Shown: positions 48,907 through 60,170, counted from the stretch's first letter. The stretch is 64,000 nt of DNA from an uncultured Gammaproteobacteria bacterium (GCA_943788815.1 CALSRS010000001.1:620001-684000), one strand, 5' to 3'. Notes: generated from the letters alone by a model not told the origin. Numbers and translations: made by a program.

Positions 48907-50025
48907 TCAGTTAAACCAGGGTGGAATTTCTGCTACCACCATGATTGAAATTATAACTATCCACACGATGGTTATAGGCAAAAATACTTTCCAGCCCAAT
49001 CGCATGATCTGATCATATCGATATCGTGGAAAGGTTGCCCTGAACCATAAAAAGCAAAACAGAAATAATGATGTTTTCATCAATAACCATATAAGACCGT
49101 GATCACTAAGAAACGGGATACTCCCTAATAATGGGACTCCCTGCAATGGTGATAACCAGCCACCCAGGAAAAAAATTGAAGTCAGAACTGAGATCATGAT
49201 CATATTGGCATACTCAGCCATGAAGAATATCGAGAATGCCATGCCACCATACTCAACATGAAAGCCTGCGACGATCTCTGATTCACCTTCAGCTACATCA
49301 AATGGAGCACGGTTGGTTTCAGCGACACCTGAGATAAAATACACCAGAAAAACAGGAAATAGAGGTATCCAGAACCAATGTAAGAAACTACCGCTTTGAG
49401 CTTCAATTATTTCACCAAGATTCAGGCTCCCCGCAGCAATCAATACACACACCAGAGCAAAACCCATCGCAATTTCGTATGAAATAATCTGCGCGGCAGA
49501 CCGTATGGCGCCAAGAAAGGCATATTTTGAATTTGAAGCCCAGCCGGCAATGATGACCCCATAAACTGCAAGAGACGTCAACGCAAGGATATACAACAAA
49601 CCAGCATTAATGTCCGCCAGTACTGAAACATCATCGAAGGGAATTACAGCCCAGGCTGCAATGGATGGCGCAAATGACAATACCGGAGCAATAATAAAAA
49701 GCGTTTTATTGGCCCCCGACGGAATAATGATTTCCTTGAAGATCAGTTTAAAAGCATCAGCAATCGGTTGCCCCAGACCAAGGAGCTTATATCCAAAAAA
49801 ACCAACCCGATTTGGACCGATACGACACTGCATATAGCCAATGATTTTTCTTTCGGCATAGGTGATATAAGCAACAGATAATAATAATGGGATTAGAATT
49901 GCAACAATTTTCACCAGTATGCCCAGTAGCAACAGGGCTTCGTCCTGAAATAATTCAGGGACAACAAGATTCACCAATGGTGAAAGTATTGACCCTTGAA
50001 TCCATTGAAAAATATCGCTTAACAT
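48907..50025 (-). CDS. nuoH: NADH-quinone oxidoreductase subunit H
   Basis: 372-aa membrane subunit at the quinone-binding interface, about eight to nine helices. [22 protein letters not shown], the acidic E-channel loop [25 protein letters not shown] and [18 protein letters not shown]-like motif (here [16 protein letters not shown]) are conserved. 41 bp before nuoI. Confidence 0.98.
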   Translation of the reverse strand: MLSDIFQWIQGSILSPLVNLVVPELFQDEALLLLGILVKIVAILIPLLLSVAYITYAERKIIGYMQCRIGPNRVGFFGYKLLGLGQPIADAFKLIFKEIIIPSGANKTLFIIAPVLSFAPSIAAWAVIPFDDVSVLADINAGLLYILALTSLAVYGVIIAGWASNSKYAFLGAIRSAAQIISYEIAMGFALVCVLIAAGSLNLGEIIEAQSGSFLHWFWIPLFPVFLVYFISGVAETNRAPFDVAEGESEIVAGFHVEYGGMAFSIFFMAEYANMIMISVLTSIFFLGGWLSPLQGVPLLGSIPFLSDHGLIWLLMKTSLFLFCFLWFRATFPRYRYDQIMRLGWKVFLPITIVWIVIISIMVVAEIPPWFN

Positions 50026-50030
50026 TGATC

Positions 50031-52403
50031 TCAGGCTTTCCTAATTGACACGTTTTCATACCATGCGCCCAATCCGGCAGTATCGGGATGGGCAGCGTGT
50101 ATTAGTATCGTATTTTCTGGCAGACGATTATCAATCGCATAATCCAGGTTTAGTGATGATTCAGATTGCTCAATCAATACACTGGCGCCATTTTCCAGAC
50201 CAATTTTATTAGCCAATGTCTGATTTAAATGGACCTTTCCATCTGAAATATCCTGGGTTTGCTGAAGAGATTCTGCATGTCGTACTAATACGTCCAGTGA
50301 ATTCATGCACGTATCGGTGACCCTTGCCACAGCATTATCAGATGGTTTATTCAATACGGCCTCGCGGTATTGAGCTTTATTATTTGGCGAAACATTACCT
50401 ATCAGATCATTTACTTCCTTATTAAGCCCAGTGACATCTTCATACTCAAACTTTTCCAGTTGCAAATGATTTGCTAGTACCCGAAGGACCTTCCAGCCTG
50501 GTCTGGCTTCACCCTGAGGTGAAACACAGCTGGCAAAGGACTGAGATGTACCTTGGACATTTATTAAACTACCTTCATTTTCCGCATAAATAGATATAGG
50601 CAGATAGACCGTGGCTACTTTGTCCAGTGATGGTGTCCTAAAAGCGCTAAAGGCAATAACAGATTCAGCCTGCTCAAGACTATTCATCGCTAAAGAGCCA
50701 TTCCAGGTATCACACAATGGATCAATATTAAAAAGCAGGTATGTCTTCAGTGGATTTTCAAACATGGATATTGCATTCAATCCGATCTGTGCAGAATGTT
50801 GCCCAGCCACCATGCGATGAGGAACGGCTCCAGTCAACCAGCATCCGGTTTCATTTGCAAACTCCCCAAGGAAACCAAATGTTGATGATGATAATTCTGC
50901 AATTTTACTGGCAAGAAAACGCAGTGAAGAATATTCTGGGTGTGAACTAAAAGCATTGCCTGCAAGTACAGACGTTGTTTTTACTGATACGAGCTGGTCG
51001 GCTATAGCGCGATGAGTACTGTTTATCTCAATCTTGTTTATAAAACCTGGCAGATCTTGATTCTTACCTGTTTTTTCAGCGAGGGCTTTCAGGATTGCGG
51101 CCAATTCACCCACCATTGCAAGAGGTGATACCACGATATTATTAGCAAGTTGATAATTAAAATCATATTCGATGGAGTTTAGTGCTGATATAGCAGCACC
51201 TTTCAAGGCAGCTTTACGTAACCTCAAATTTAATAGTGGCTGCTGCTTACGAGGATTAGCTCCAATAAGCAGGGCTGCATCCAGATTCTCGATTTCGGCA
51301 ATATCCTGTCCCAGCCAGGGATAGACTGGATCATTTTCCTGATCAGAAAAATCACCTTGATGTATGCGGTGATCAATATTATGACTACCCAGTCCCCTTA
51401 CAATTTTTTGTAATAAGAAGGCCTCTTCCGTACTAGATGATGGAGATACCAGGGCAGCAATGGATTTTGGATCAGCAGAGACTGATTCTTTCAGATTATT
51501 ACTGACCATGTCGAAGGCAACCGACCAGTCAACAGGTTTCCATTTACCATCTTGTTTTACCATAGGAGAGGACAATCGCTGTTCACTATATAGACCTTCA
51601 TAACTGAAACGGTCCCTGTCTGAAATCCAGACTTCATTGATTGATTCATTCTGGGCCGGGACGACTCGTTTAACCACATCTTGTTTAATATGAAAATGGA
51701 TATTAGATCCCAAACCATCGTGTGGTGCAATTCCTGATTGCTGGCTCATTTCCCAGGTTCTTGCGGAGAAGCGAAATGGCTTGGAAGTCAGTGCGCCTAC
51801 AGGACAGACATCTATCACATTCCCTGAAAGCTCTGAAACCATACTTTTTTCAACATAGGTCCCGATTTCCATGTACTCGCTTCTACCAGTGGCGCCTAGC
51901 TCACGCAGCCCAGCTATTTCCTCACCAAAACGAACACACCGGGTACAATGTATACATCGGGTCATTTCTGTTTGCACCAGTGGACCGATATTTTTGTCTT
52001 GAACGACTCGTTTCTTTTCCTGGTATCGTGAAACGTCAGAACCATACCCCATTGCCAGGTCCTGAAGTTCGCATTCCCCACCTTGATCACAGATAGGACA
52101 GTCTAGAGGATGGTTGATAAGCAAAAATTCCATGACAGACTTTTGAGCGTTGCGGGCATATTCTGATTTTGTCTGGACTTTCATGCCCTCCATTACAGGG
52201 GTGGCACAGGCCGGCAGGGGCTTAGGGGCCTTTTCTACTTCCACCAGACACATACGACAATTCGCAGCGACGGTTAATTTTTCATGGTAACAAAACCTCG
52301 GCACATAGATATCGTTCGCATCGGTTACCTCGATTAACATCTGACCCTTACGGGCCTCGAGGGTCTTACCATCTACTTCAATTGTTACTTTATCATCAGT
52401 CAT
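50031..52403 (-). CDS. nuoG: NADH-quinone oxidoreductase subunit G
   Basis: 790-aa iron-sulfur subunit. Cysteines for N1b (CYHEKL...CRMC...C), the His-Cys3 cluster N5 ([14 protein letters not shown]) and N4 (CIHCTRC...CPVGAL) are present in the first 220 residues. The C-X2-C-X3-C-X27-C set for cluster N7, found in some bacteria, is absent. A molybdopterin-like fold fills the rest. ATG 52403 preferred; a TTG at 52424 overlapping nuoF by four bases is possible. Confidence 0.96.
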   Translation of the reverse strand: MTDDKVTIEVDGKTLEARKGQMLIEVTDANDIYVPRFCYHEKLTVAANCRMCLVEVEKAPKPLPACATPVMEGMKVQTKSEYARNAQKSVMEFLLINHPLDCPICDQGGECELQDLAMGYGSDVSRYQEKKRVVQDKNIGPLVQTEMTRCIHCTRCVRFGEEIAGLRELGATGRSEYMEIGTYVEKSMVSELSGNVIDVCPVGALTSKPFRFSARTWEMSQQSGIAPHDGLGSNIHFHIKQDVVKRVVPAQNESINEVWISDRDRFSYEGLYSEQRLSSPMVKQDGKWKPVDWSVAFDMVSNNLKESVSADPKSIAALVSPSSSTEEAFLLQKIVRGLGSHNIDHRIHQGDFSDQENDPVYPWLGQDIAEIENLDAALLIGANPRKQQPLLNLRLRKAALKGAAISALNSIEYDFNYQLANNIVVSPLAMVGELAAILKALAEKTGKNQDLPGFINKIEINSTHRAIADQLVSVKTTSVLAGNAFSSHPEYSSLRFLASKIAELSSSTFGFLGEFANETGCWLTGAVPHRMVAGQHSAQIGLNAISMFENPLKTYLLFNIDPLCDTWNGSLAMNSLEQAESVIAFSAFRTPSLDKVATVYLPISIYAENEGSLINVQGTSQSFASCVSPQGEARPGWKVLRVLANHLQLEKFEYEDVTGLNKEVNDLIGNVSPNNKAQYREAVLNKPSDNAVARVTDTCMNSLDVLVRHAESLQQTQDISDGKVHLNQTLANKIGLENGASVLIEQSESSLNLDYAIDNRLPENTILIHAAHPDTAGLGAWYENVSIRKA

Positions 52404-52420
52404 GTTAATTTTATTACTAT

Positions 52421-53728
52421 TCAAGCTGCCTTGTATTCCGGGCTATCGACAATGCTTTTGCCACCATTGTTAATCATATAAGCAAACTCATGGCGATAGT
52501 GCTTGAGAAAACTTTGAACCGGCCAGGCTGCCGCATCGCCCAGCGCGCATATGGTCCGTCCTTCAATCTTGTTAGCAACGTCTACCAGTTTGTCCATATC
52601 TTCTTCTACACCTTTACCATCGAGGATCCTGCATAGCATTCGATGCAACCACCCAGTACCTTCTCGGCAAGGGGTACATTGCCCACAAGATTCTGCATGA
52701 TAGAAACGTGATATTCGGCATAACATTCTGACCATGCAAGTTGTATCGTCCATTATTACCACGGCACCTGACCCTAATGAAGAGCCAATTCCCTTAATAG
52801 AGTCGTAATCCATGTTTGCCTCCAGCATTATCTCGCCGGGAACAACTGGTACAGATGAACCTCCCGGAATGACAGCCTTTAATTTTCTGCCTGTTCGAAC
52901 GCCACCTGCCATTTCCAAAAGCTCCGAGAACGGCATACCCATAGGAATTTCAAAATTCCCAGGATTATTGACATGACCACTAACGGAAAAACACTTGGTA
53001 CCACCACTATTGGGTACACCTATATCTGCAAACCATTGTGCTCCATTTCGAATAATGGAAGGGACGGAAGCAAAGGTTTCTGTATTATTAATTGTGGTCG
53101 GTTTTCCATATAAGCCAAAGTTTGCAGGAAATGGTGGCTTGAACCGAGGCAATCCTTTCTTTCCTTCCAGCGAATTTAATAATGCTGTTTCCTCTCCACA
53201 GATATAGGCACCAGCACCCAAAGTGGCATGTATATCTATATTGACATCAGATCCCAGAATATTATTTCCCAGGTAATTATTTTTGTAGGCTTCTTTTAAA
53301 GCATTATCAAACCGCATGAAGGGTTCGTCCATGAATTCACCGCGAATATAGTTGTATCCAACTTTTGTTCTCATCGCATAACAGGCAATAATCATTCCTT
53401 CAACGAGTGCATGGGGGTTAAAACGTAAAATATCGCGGTCTTTGCAGGTTCCCGGTTCACTCTCATCAGAATTACAAACGACATATTTCGGGCCATCATA
53501 ATTTGCTGGCATAAAACTCCATTTCAATCCTGCAGGAAATCCAGCCCCACCCCTGCCCTTTAGTCCAGAGGCCTTAATTTCTTCAATGACTTGTTCAGGC
53601 GCAACCTTTTCATTAATTATTTTTTTAAGGGCTTCATAGCCACCAATTTTAAGGTAATTTTCCAAAGACCATGGATCCTCAATACCTACAGTGGCATAAC
53701 ATACCTGATTTATATTCTTATCCATCAT
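52421..53728 (-). CDS. nuoF: NADH-quinone oxidoreductase subunit F
   Basis: 435-aa NADH- and FMN-binding subunit with cluster N3. GRGGAGFPAGLKW (FMN/NADH loop), CNSDESEPGTCKDR, GAYICGEETALL and the cluster ligands ESCGQCTPCREG plus a distal Cys are intact. Two adjacent ATG codons (53728, 53725) and a TTG could start; I used the first ATG, which overlaps the nuoE stop. Confidence 0.97.
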   Translation of the reverse strand: MMDKNINQVCYATVGIEDPWSLENYLKIGGYEALKKIINEKVAPEQVIEEIKASGLKGRGGAGFPAGLKWSFMPANYDGPKYVVCNSDESEPGTCKDRDILRFNPHALVEGMIIACYAMRTKVGYNYIRGEFMDEPFMRFDNALKEAYKNNYLGNNILGSDVNIDIHATLGAGAYICGEETALLNSLEGKKGLPRFKPPFPANFGLYGKPTTINNTETFASVPSIIRNGAQWFADIGVPNSGGTKCFSVSGHVNNPGNFEIPMGMPFSELLEMAGGVRTGRKLKAVIPGGSSVPVVPGEIMLEANMDYDSIKGIGSSLGSGAVVIMDDTTCMVRMLCRISRFYHAESCGQCTPCREGTGWLHRMLCRILDGKGVEEDMDKLVDVANKIEGRTICALGDAAAWPVQSFLKHYRHEFAYMINNGGKSIVDSPEYKAA

Positions 53729-54222
53729 CAATCAAGCTCATCCAGAATTTTATCAATTTTTTCAGGTGTCAAATTCTCATAGTAGACATGATCAACCATC
53801 ATCATCGGCCCACCACAACAAGCAGCCAGACACTCTTCTTCCTGCTTGAGAAAAAATTTCCCATCAGCTGTTGATTCGCCTGTTTTAATCCCCAATTTTT
53901 TTTCCGTGTATTCGACTATTTCATCTGAACCACTAAGCATGCAGGAAATATTAGTGCATATAGAAATACTGTGTTTGCCTACCTTTGTAGTCTCCAACAT
54001 AGAGTAAAAACTTGCGATTTCATATACTGCGATTTTCGGCATGTCTAGATATTCTGCCACCGCATCCATTAATTCTGGCGTCAGGTAGCCCTTATTCTCA
54101 TGTTGCACTTCTCGTAACGCCGCAAGTATTGCTGATTGTTTTTGATCTTCCGGATATTTTTTTATCCAGCTATCGATCTCTTCACGGGCATGTTCTGATA
54201 GTTGTTTAGTTTCTTGTGTCAT
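53728..54222 (-). CDS. nuoE: NADH-quinone oxidoreductase subunit E
   Basis: 164-aa thioredoxin-like [2Fe-2S] subunit (cluster N1a). Cysteines are in SICTNISCMLSG and ECLAACCGGP; preceding FYSMLETTKVGKH is typical. It starts 32 bp after nuoD. Acts with NuoF and NuoG in the NADH-dehydrogenase module. Confidence 0.97.
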   Translation of the reverse strand: MTQETKQLSEHAREEIDSWIKKYPEDQKQSAILAALREVQHENKGYLTPELMDAVAEYLDMPKIAVYEIASFYSMLETTKVGKHSISICTNISCMLSGSDEIVEYTEKKLGIKTGESTADGKFFLKQEEECLAACCGGPMMMVDHVYYENLTPEKIDKILDELD

Positions 54223-54254
54223 CTTATTTGTCGCTAGTTGCTTATAGCTTGTTA

Positions 54255-55508
54255 TTACCTGTCTATTTCACCGAATACGATATCCTGCGTGCCAATGACG
54301 GCCACGACATCAGACAGCATGTGACCTTTTACCATTTCATTCATGGAAGACAGATGCGCAAAACCGGGGGCACGAATTTTCAGGCGATATGGTTTGTTTG
54401 CACCATCAGATACAAGATAGATACCAAATTCACCCTTGGGATGTTCCACGGCGGAATAGCATTCACCTTCAGGTATACAATAACCTTCTGTAAATAATTT
54501 AAAATGATGGATCAGTGACTCCATGTCATCCTTCATTTCTTCACGTGTGGGAGGTGTAATTTTATGGTCGTCCAGTATGACTGGGCCCGGGTTAGCACGT
54601 AACCAGTCAATACATTGTTTAATGATGCGATTAGATTGACGAAATTCTTCCATTCTAACCAGATAACGATCATAACAATCACCGTTTACTCCTATCGGGA
54701 TATCAAAATCGAGTTGATCATAAACTTCGTAAGGTTGTTTTTTTCTCAGGTCCCATTCTATGCCTGAGCCCCTCAACATTGGCCCGGTAAACCCAAGTGA
54801 CATAGCACGTTCAGGCGTCACGACTCCAATACCAACCGTCCGCTGTTTCCAAATTCTATTTTCTGTCAGTAATGTTTCATATTCATCAACGCAAGTAGGA
54901 AACCTGTCAGTAAATGATTCTATGTAATCAAGAAGTGAACCCTGACGATTTGCATTTAATTGTGCTACATCATTATCATTCTTCCACTGTGAGGTCTGAT
55001 ATTGGGGCATGGAATCCGGCAAATCACGATATACACCGCCCGGGCGATAATAGGTGGCATGCATTCTGGTTCCAGATACCGCTTCATAACAGTCCATCAA
55101 ATCTTCACGTTCCCTGAAACAGTACAGGAACATAGTCATTGCGCCTATGTCCAATCCATGTGAGCCCAACCAAAGTAGATGATTCAGAATACGGGTGATT
55201 TCATCAAACATGACGCGAATATACTGTGCCCTGACAGGGGGTGTGACACCCAGCAACTTTTCGATTGCAAGGACATAGGCATGTTCATTACACATCATGG
55301 AGACGTAATCCAATCGGTCCATGTATCCTATGCTCTGGTTGTACGGTTTGTTTTCAGCAAGCTTCTCTGTCGCTCTGTGTAACAGACCAATATGAGGATC
55401 GGCGCGCTCAATGATTTCGCCATCCATCTCAAGTACCAGCCGCAATACCCCATGGGCCGCAGGATGCTGCGGTCCAAAGTTCATGGTCATGTTTCTTATT
55501 TCAGGCAT
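54255..55508 (-). CDS. nuoD: NADH-quinone oxidoreductase subunit D
   Basis: 417-aa 49-kDa-type subunit forming the quinone cavity. [54 protein letters not shown] and the C-terminal DIVFGEIDR are conserved. Separate from nuoC, unlike the nuoCD fusion of E. coli and Pseudomonas. 65 bp after nuoC. Confidence 0.98.
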   Translation of the reverse strand: MPEIRNMTMNFGPQHPAAHGVLRLVLEMDGEIIERADPHIGLLHRATEKLAENKPYNQSIGYMDRLDYVSMMCNEHAYVLAIEKLLGVTPPVRAQYIRVMFDEITRILNHLLWLGSHGLDIGAMTMFLYCFREREDLMDCYEAVSGTRMHATYYRPGGVYRDLPDSMPQYQTSQWKNDNDVAQLNANRQGSLLDYIESFTDRFPTCVDEYETLLTENRIWKQRTVGIGVVTPERAMSLGFTGPMLRGSGIEWDLRKKQPYEVYDQLDFDIPIGVNGDCYDRYLVRMEEFRQSNRIIKQCIDWLRANPGPVILDDHKITPPTREEMKDDMESLIHHFKLFTEGYCIPEGECYSAVEHPKGEFGIYLVSDGANKPYRLKIRAPGFAHLSSMNEMVKGHMLSDVVAVIGTQDIVFGEIDR

Positions 55509-55573
55509 ATTTAATCTTTTTAATTATTATTTTTTACACTGTGAGCTTTGTGATAACTATCGTTCTATTTTAA

Positions 55574-56257
55574 TTACTGATTTTCTATTTCAGGTTTGTC
55601 AAACCGATTATCATGACGTATTACCTTGGGTACCAGGACGCGGTTTTTAATTGTGACGGGTTGGTAAACCACCCGCTTCTTATCAGGGTCATACCTGACT
55701 TCGACATTTCCTTCCAGAGGAAAGTCTTTTCGAAATGGATGACCAATAAACCCGTAGTCAGTAAGTATGCGTCTTAAATCAGGATGACCTTCAAACAAAA
55801 TTCCAAACAGGTCAAACGCCTCGCGCTCTAACCAGTCAGCCGATGACCATAATTCTATTGCGGAATCAATTCTGAGAGGTTCACCTTGAATATATGCCCT
55901 AACACGCAACCTGCGATTATGAGTGAGGGAGAGCAAATGATAATTAACTGCAAACCTCGCCGGTTTATTTAGTTGATCATCGTGTACACCTTTACTAACG
56001 CCTCGACTGAAGCCTGAACTGCTAGTGTCTTGTGTCTCCCAATCTGCTTTACCGTAAGCCAGGTAATCTATTCCACATAGGTCGATTAACTCTTCAAACT
56101 TAAAATCGTCATTAATTTTGAGATCTGTTAATACGCTAATAACATCAGTAGAATCGATTTCCAGGGTGATTTGATCTCGATAAATAACTGAAGAGATTAG
56201 CCTGTCTTTAAAAAATTCTTCGAGCTGGCTATGAAATTTTTCCAATAGTTCCGACAT
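55574..56257 (-). CDS. nuoC: NADH-quinone oxidoreductase subunit C
   Basis: 227-aa 30-kDa-type subunit. Signature WLEREAFDLFGILFEGHPDLRRILTDYGFIGHPFRKDFPLEG is present near residues 135-180. A low-complexity serine/glycine insertion (DTSSSGFSRGVSKG) lies in the N-terminal half at about residue 75. Bridges the NuoB/NuoD core. Stand-alone C and D genes are the ancestral arrangement. Confidence 0.97.
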   Translation of the reverse strand: MSELLEKFHSQLEEFFKDRLISSVIYRDQITLEIDSTDVISVLTDLKINDDFKFEELIDLCGIDYLAYGKADWETQDTSSSGFSRGVSKGVHDDQLNKPARFAVNYHLLSLTHNRRLRVRAYIQGEPLRIDSAIELWSSADWLEREAFDLFGILFEGHPDLRRILTDYGFIGHPFRKDFPLEGNVEVRYDPDKKRVVYQPVTIKNRVLVPKVIRHDNRFDKPEIENQ

Positions 56258-56273
56258 AAATAAAGGGACGTCC

Positions 56274-56762
56274 TTACCTTGAAAGCAATACGTTGGTTTT
56301 TCCGCGTTTTATTTTCTTTTGTAACTGTAATATTCCAAATAGCAGCGCTTCGGCAGTAGGCGGGCAGCCTGGAACATAGATATCAACTGGCACCACCCGA
56401 TCACATCCACGTACCACGGCATATGAATAATGGTAATAGCCCCCTCCATTGGCGCAGGATCCCATGGAAATCACCCAGCGAGGCTCTGGCATCTGGTCAT
56501 AAACTTTTCGCAGGGCTGGAGCCATTTTATTTACCAGCGTGCCAGCGACTATCATGACATCTGATTGCCTGGGACTGGGCCTGAAAACAATACCAAAGCG
56601 GTCCAGGTCATACCTGGAAGCCCCGGCATGCATCATTTCTACTGCGCAACAGGCAAGACCGAATGTCATTGGCCACATTGAGCCAGTACGGGCCCAATTT
56701 ACGACATTATCAACGGTGGTCGTGACTATACCTTTTTCATGAATTTGTTCGTCTACTCCCAT
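56274..56762 (-). CDS. nuoB: NADH-quinone oxidoreductase subunit B
   Basis: 162-aa PSST-type subunit holding cluster N2. [22 protein letters not shown], the [15 protein letters not shown] and [14 protein letters not shown] cysteines are all intact. ATG 56762 overlaps the end of nuoA; the seven extra upstream residues of the longer reading frame would run into nuoA and do not match the family. Confidence 0.97.
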   Translation of the reverse strand: MGVDEQIHEKGIVTTTVDNVVNWARTGSMWPMTFGLACCAVEMMHAGASRYDLDRFGIVFRPSPRQSDVMIVAGTLVNKMAPALRKVYDQMPEPRWVISMGSCANGGGYYHYSYAVVRGCDRVVPVDIYVPGCPPTAEALLFGILQLQKKIKRGKTNVLLSR

Positions 56763-57109
56763 TCCAGTGCACCTTTTCGCCATTCATATATAAACCCAAT
56801 TACCAGCACTCCAAGAAATAACATCATTGCCCAGAACCCCACCATACCAACTTCACGCAAAGCAACCGCCCATGGGAAAAAGAATGCAATCTCGAGATCA
56901 AATATAATAAACAAGATAGCTACCAGGTAATAACGAATATCAAATTTCATTCTGGCATCTTCAAAGGCCTCAAAGCCACACTCATAAGGAGACATTTTTT
57001 CACTGTCTGGCTTACTGGGTCCAAGCACATAACCAACAATAAAAAAACCCATTCCCATTACCAGGGTAATGGAAATAAATATCAGTATGGGTAGATAATT
57101 TTCAAGCAT
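56753..57109 (-). CDS. nuoA: NADH-quinone oxidoreductase subunit A
   Basis: 118-aa membrane subunit with three helices. [54 protein letters not shown] is the diagnostic NuoA block. ATG 57109 chosen over the TTG at 57130. First gene of the 14-gene operon A-B-C-D-E-F-G-H-I-J-K-L-M-N, with a sigma-70 promoter about 30 bases upstream of the start. Confidence 0.97.
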   Translation of the reverse strand: MLENYLPILIFISITLVMGMGFFIVGYVLGPSKPDSEKMSPYECGFEAFEDARMKFDIRYYLVAILFIIFDLEIAFFFPWAVALREVGMVGFWAMMLFLGVLVIGFIYEWRKGALEWE

Positions 57110-57145
57110 TCTTAAACTTAATTCCTGCAACTACGATCCAGCAAG

Positions 57146-57174
57146 ATTATACCGATTACACTCTATTGTGTCAG
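57146..57174 (-). promoter_or_regulatory. Sigma-70 promoter of the nuo operon
   Basis: Minus strand: CTGACA (57174-57169), 17-base spacer, TATAAT (57151-57146, perfect). Start near 57139, about 30 bases before the nuoA ATG. It is the only good promoter match between nuoA and the upstream terminator. Confidence 0.75.
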
Positions 57175-57238
57175 CGATATGATGTGTTTATTTACAGTTA
57201 ACCAAGTGTTTTAAATGAGAATGTTTTGTATCTGTGAC

Positions 57239-57278
57239 AAAAAAGAAAAAGCCCCTGTGAGCATAGCGCGACAGGGGC
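57239..57278 (-). terminator. Intrinsic terminator after the IorB-like gene
   Basis: Minus strand GCCCCTGT (57278-57271), a 12-base loop, ACAGGGGC (57258-57251), then TTTTTCTTTTTT (57250-57239). A perfect 8-bp GC-rich stem with a long U-tract, 28 bases past the IorB stop. It separates this operon from the downstream nuo promoter. Confidence 0.9.
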
Positions 57279-57306
57279 CAGGGCTGAAATTAACTAATAT
57301 ATATAG

Positions 57307-59619
57307 TTACGCCATATCCAGTGCTGCTTTCACACGCGAAGGGGTCAGTGGTATTTTACGGATACGCACACCAGTGGCATCAAATACGGCATTGGCGATA
57401 GCTGCAGGAACGACCCGCATTACCGGTTCTCCCGCACCTTTTGGTCCCAGTTCTGGCCGATTAATTTTCGTAATTTTGACTTCTTCCGGCGTATCCACAG
57501 ACTGCAATATAGGATAACTGGCCCAATCCACCGCATGGACTGTCTTTCTATCAAACCTGACTTCTTCGAATAGGGTACGGCTGGTTGACTGGATGAGATT
57601 ACCTTCAATCGTTCTGTCCAGGGTAAACGGGTTAATGATTAATCCATAATCGGATCCAACGAAAAACCGTCTCACCCATATTTTTCCTGTACGAGGATTA
57701 ATTTCAATCTCAGCAACGACCGCATTGGTTGCATTATTGCGCTGTGCATAAGAGATGCCAGTACCAATCAAAACTCCGTCTGCACCTTTTAATTTCCTGG
57801 GTGCCGTTCTTGGTTCCCAGTTAGCCAATTCCGCAGCTGCCTTAATGACAGCTGTATCCCGTGGATCCGTCACATACTTCAGGCGAAATGCCACAGGATC
57901 ATCCCCCGTTGCATATGCCAATTCATCGATAAACGACTCTGATGCAAAATGCACCTCAGGTCCATAGGGATCGCGAAAATGGGATGTGCGTAAAGGTGAA
58001 GCCATGTCTCGTAAAGATTTGATGGACGACCAGCGGTGACGCTTGTTTTCAAACCCGTATGAATTTGCAGGTTGTTGCATGGTCCAGCGACGTGGTCTGT
58101 CGTGCCCTAATAAGTGTCCTGCCAGTGTTTCACCTGGGCCATCCTCTCTTGAACTGACGTCCTGCCTTGAAAATCCCTTTAGGTGGTAATCGTAGGCAGT
58201 AACCTTACCGCTACTATCTATCGCACCACGTGTCGAGATGACTGATGCTGGTCCTTTAGGATCCCAGGCATGTCCTTCTGAACGCATCCATTGTACTCGT
58301 ACCGGCGCACCTGTCTTCATGGACAGTACGATGGCATCGGCTACGCCATCACCGGAATCTGAACGACCGTATGAACCTGGACCAGGTGCCCATATGGCAC
58401 GGACCGGTACCTCTTTGTCTTTTTCAAAAACACCCATAAATTTTGCAGCAAGGATGGCGCCATCATAGAATTTCTGGGAGTCTGTCCACACAGTCCCTTC
58501 TCCACCTTTGATATCAGCTACACCCAGTGCGGGCCCCATGCGGGCGTGGGTTTGAAATGGCCACTCATACTCCGCCTTAACAACATGACCCGAACCAGAT
58601 ATTGTCGCATCCACGTCCCCAATTTCAGTATCAGCCTCTGATTTTTCAACATCTGCCTGACGAATATAGTCGTGTAGTTCATCAGAAGTTGTGGGAAATC
58701 CTGCATCTGATTCATCCCAGTTTACCTTCAATTCTCTTGAGGCCTTGATAGCATCCCATTCGTTTTCTGCCACTACACCAATGAAGTCTTTTTCGACAAC
58801 AACCTGTGCACCACGGATATGGCTGATAGATGCTTTATCTACAGAAGCAATCGTTGCTCCTGCAGATGGCGGTCGAACCATCCTGCCGTGTAACATTCCT
58901 GGAACGCGAACATGGGCAGCAAATTCAGTTTCAGGAATAATCTTACCGGGAAGGTCTTTACGACCAACGGATGTTCCAACGACCTTGTATTCAGAGAAAT
59001 CTTTAATTTTCGCACGGCCTTTCAAACCCAGACCATTTCCATAACGCCCATTCCATTCCAGTGACACTGTTGAAAAATCATTACCGATGAGATCGCCGTA
59101 AGAAATTTTCTTTGATGCATCATTAATTGCTGAGATTACACCATCATTAACCGTCAACTGTTCCACAGGCACGCCCAGTCTGGCAGAAGCCTTTTCAACT
59201 AGCACCAACCTGGCCTCTGCTGCGGCCTGGCGTAGCGCCACACCTGAATTACTACAACCCGTACTTCCACTGGCACCCCCCTGATCGACAGCTACAAAAC
59301 TGTCACCAAAAAAGGTATTAACGCGTTCAATATTGACATCCAGTTCTTCAGCAGCAAGCTGTGCAATGGCGGTATCCACACCTTGTCCCATGTCCATCTT
59401 TCCCCAGTACACTGTTACGCTACTGTCTTGATGTACTGCAATCCAGGTTCCCAGTTTTGATGGGTCAAGATCTCTTGCTGCAGGAAATGCATCACTGGTT
59501 TGTGCCATGAGGGCATCTATAGGTAATGAGCAACCCAATACCAGGGCCCCTCCACCTTTTAATGAGTTTACCAGCAGGTCTCGTCTTGCAATCTTTATTT
59601 CTGTCAATTCTTCTAACAT
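57307..59619 (-). CDS. Tat-exported molybdopterin oxidoreductase, IorB-like large subunit
   Basis: 770-aa xanthine-oxidase-family protein resembling isoquinoline 1-oxidoreductase beta subunits. Twin-arginine-type N-terminus (KIARRDLLVNSLKGGGALVLG). Molybdopterin motifs include MDMGQGVDTAIAQLAAEEL, the GGASGSTGCSNSG run, and the active-site glutamate in GPKGAGEP near the C-terminus. GGAGGG before the ATG. The small FeS subunit is 12 bp upstream; no cytochrome c subunit or XdhC-like chaperone is adjacent. Substrate could be an N-heterocycle or aldehyde; unknown. Confidence 0.92.
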   Translation of the reverse strand: MLEELTEIKIARRDLLVNSLKGGGALVLGCSLPIDALMAQTSDAFPAARDLDPSKLGTWIAVHQDSSVTVYWGKMDMGQGVDTAIAQLAAEELDVNIERVNTFFGDSFVAVDQGGASGSTGCSNSGVALRQAAAEARLVLVEKASARLGVPVEQLTVNDGVISAINDASKKISYGDLIGNDFSTVSLEWNGRYGNGLGLKGRAKIKDFSEYKVVGTSVGRKDLPGKIIPETEFAAHVRVPGMLHGRMVRPPSAGATIASVDKASISHIRGAQVVVEKDFIGVVAENEWDAIKASRELKVNWDESDAGFPTTSDELHDYIRQADVEKSEADTEIGDVDATISGSGHVVKAEYEWPFQTHARMGPALGVADIKGGEGTVWTDSQKFYDGAILAAKFMGVFEKDKEVPVRAIWAPGPGSYGRSDSGDGVADAIVLSMKTGAPVRVQWMRSEGHAWDPKGPASVISTRGAIDSSGKVTAYDYHLKGFSRQDVSSREDGPGETLAGHLLGHDRPRRWTMQQPANSYGFENKRHRWSSIKSLRDMASPLRTSHFRDPYGPEVHFASESFIDELAYATGDDPVAFRLKYVTDPRDTAVIKAAAELANWEPRTAPRKLKGADGVLIGTGISYAQRNNATNAVVAEIEINPRTGKIWVRRFFVGSDYGLIINPFTLDRTIEGNLIQSTSRTLFEEVRFDRKTVHAVDWASYPILQSVDTPEEVKITKINRPELGPKGAGEPVMRVVPAAIANAVFDATGVRIRKIPLTPSRVKAALDMA

Positions 59620-59631
59620 TGCTCTACCCTC

Positions 59632-60099
59632 CTATCCTGCCATCTCATCAGCCGCTTTTCTGACTGATCTTAGTATTGCCATGTGTGTACCACATCGGCA
59701 TTGAAGTCCCGCAAGTAAATCGCGGATTTCGGCATCTGTTCGTTTTGGGTTTTCTTCCAGGAAGGCAACTGCGGTCATCAACCAACCATTTATACAGTAT
59801 TCACATTGCCCTGCTTCTTCTTCGATAAAGGCTTTTTGCACGGGATGAGGATTTTCTTTGGTACCTATACTGTCCAGTGTACGAATATTACCTGTTACAG
59901 CTGATACGGGTGTCACACAAGAGCGGATTGCCACACCATCTTGTATCACGGTGCACGCTCCACATTGAGCTAGTCCACATCCAAATTTTGGTCCTTTCTT
60001 TTCAAGGTCGTTCATTAAAGCATACAACAGTGGCATGTCGGGATCTGCTTCAATTACATGCGATTTACCGTCGACATTAAGGGTAAATTTCTTAGACAT
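59632..60099 (-). CDS. (2Fe-2S) small subunit of molybdenum hydroxylase, IorA-like
   Basis: 155-aa electron-transfer subunit. Plant-type cluster ligands in KFGCGLAQCGACTV..C, second helical cluster ligands in GQCEYCINGW and QCRCGTH. ATG 60099 chosen because AGGGGG lies about eight bases upstream; a start ten codons earlier lacks one. Partner of the IorB-like subunit; lacks its own signal, so it would be co-exported by the Tat signal on the large subunit if export occurs. Confidence 0.95.
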   Translation of the reverse strand: MSKKFTLNVDGKSHVIEADPDMPLLYALMNDLEKKGPKFGCGLAQCGACTVIQDGVAIRSCVTPVSAVTGNIRTLDSIGTKENPHPVQKAFIEEEAGQCEYCINGWLMTAVAFLEENPKRTDAEIRDLLAGLQCRCGTHMAILRSVRKAADEMAG

Positions 60100-60141
60100 A
60101 TCTACGCCCCCTGGCTGGTTTATGTTCAAGTGTTGGAATTT

Positions 60142-60170
60142 ATTAAAGTTTAGCGTAATTAATTAATCAA
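60142..60170 (-). promoter_or_regulatory. Promoter of the IorAB-like genes
   Basis: Minus strand TTGATT (60170-60165), 17-base spacer, TTTAAT (60147-60142). Start near 60135, about 36 bases before the ATG. The AT-rich surroundings make chance matches easier. Confidence 0.5.
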
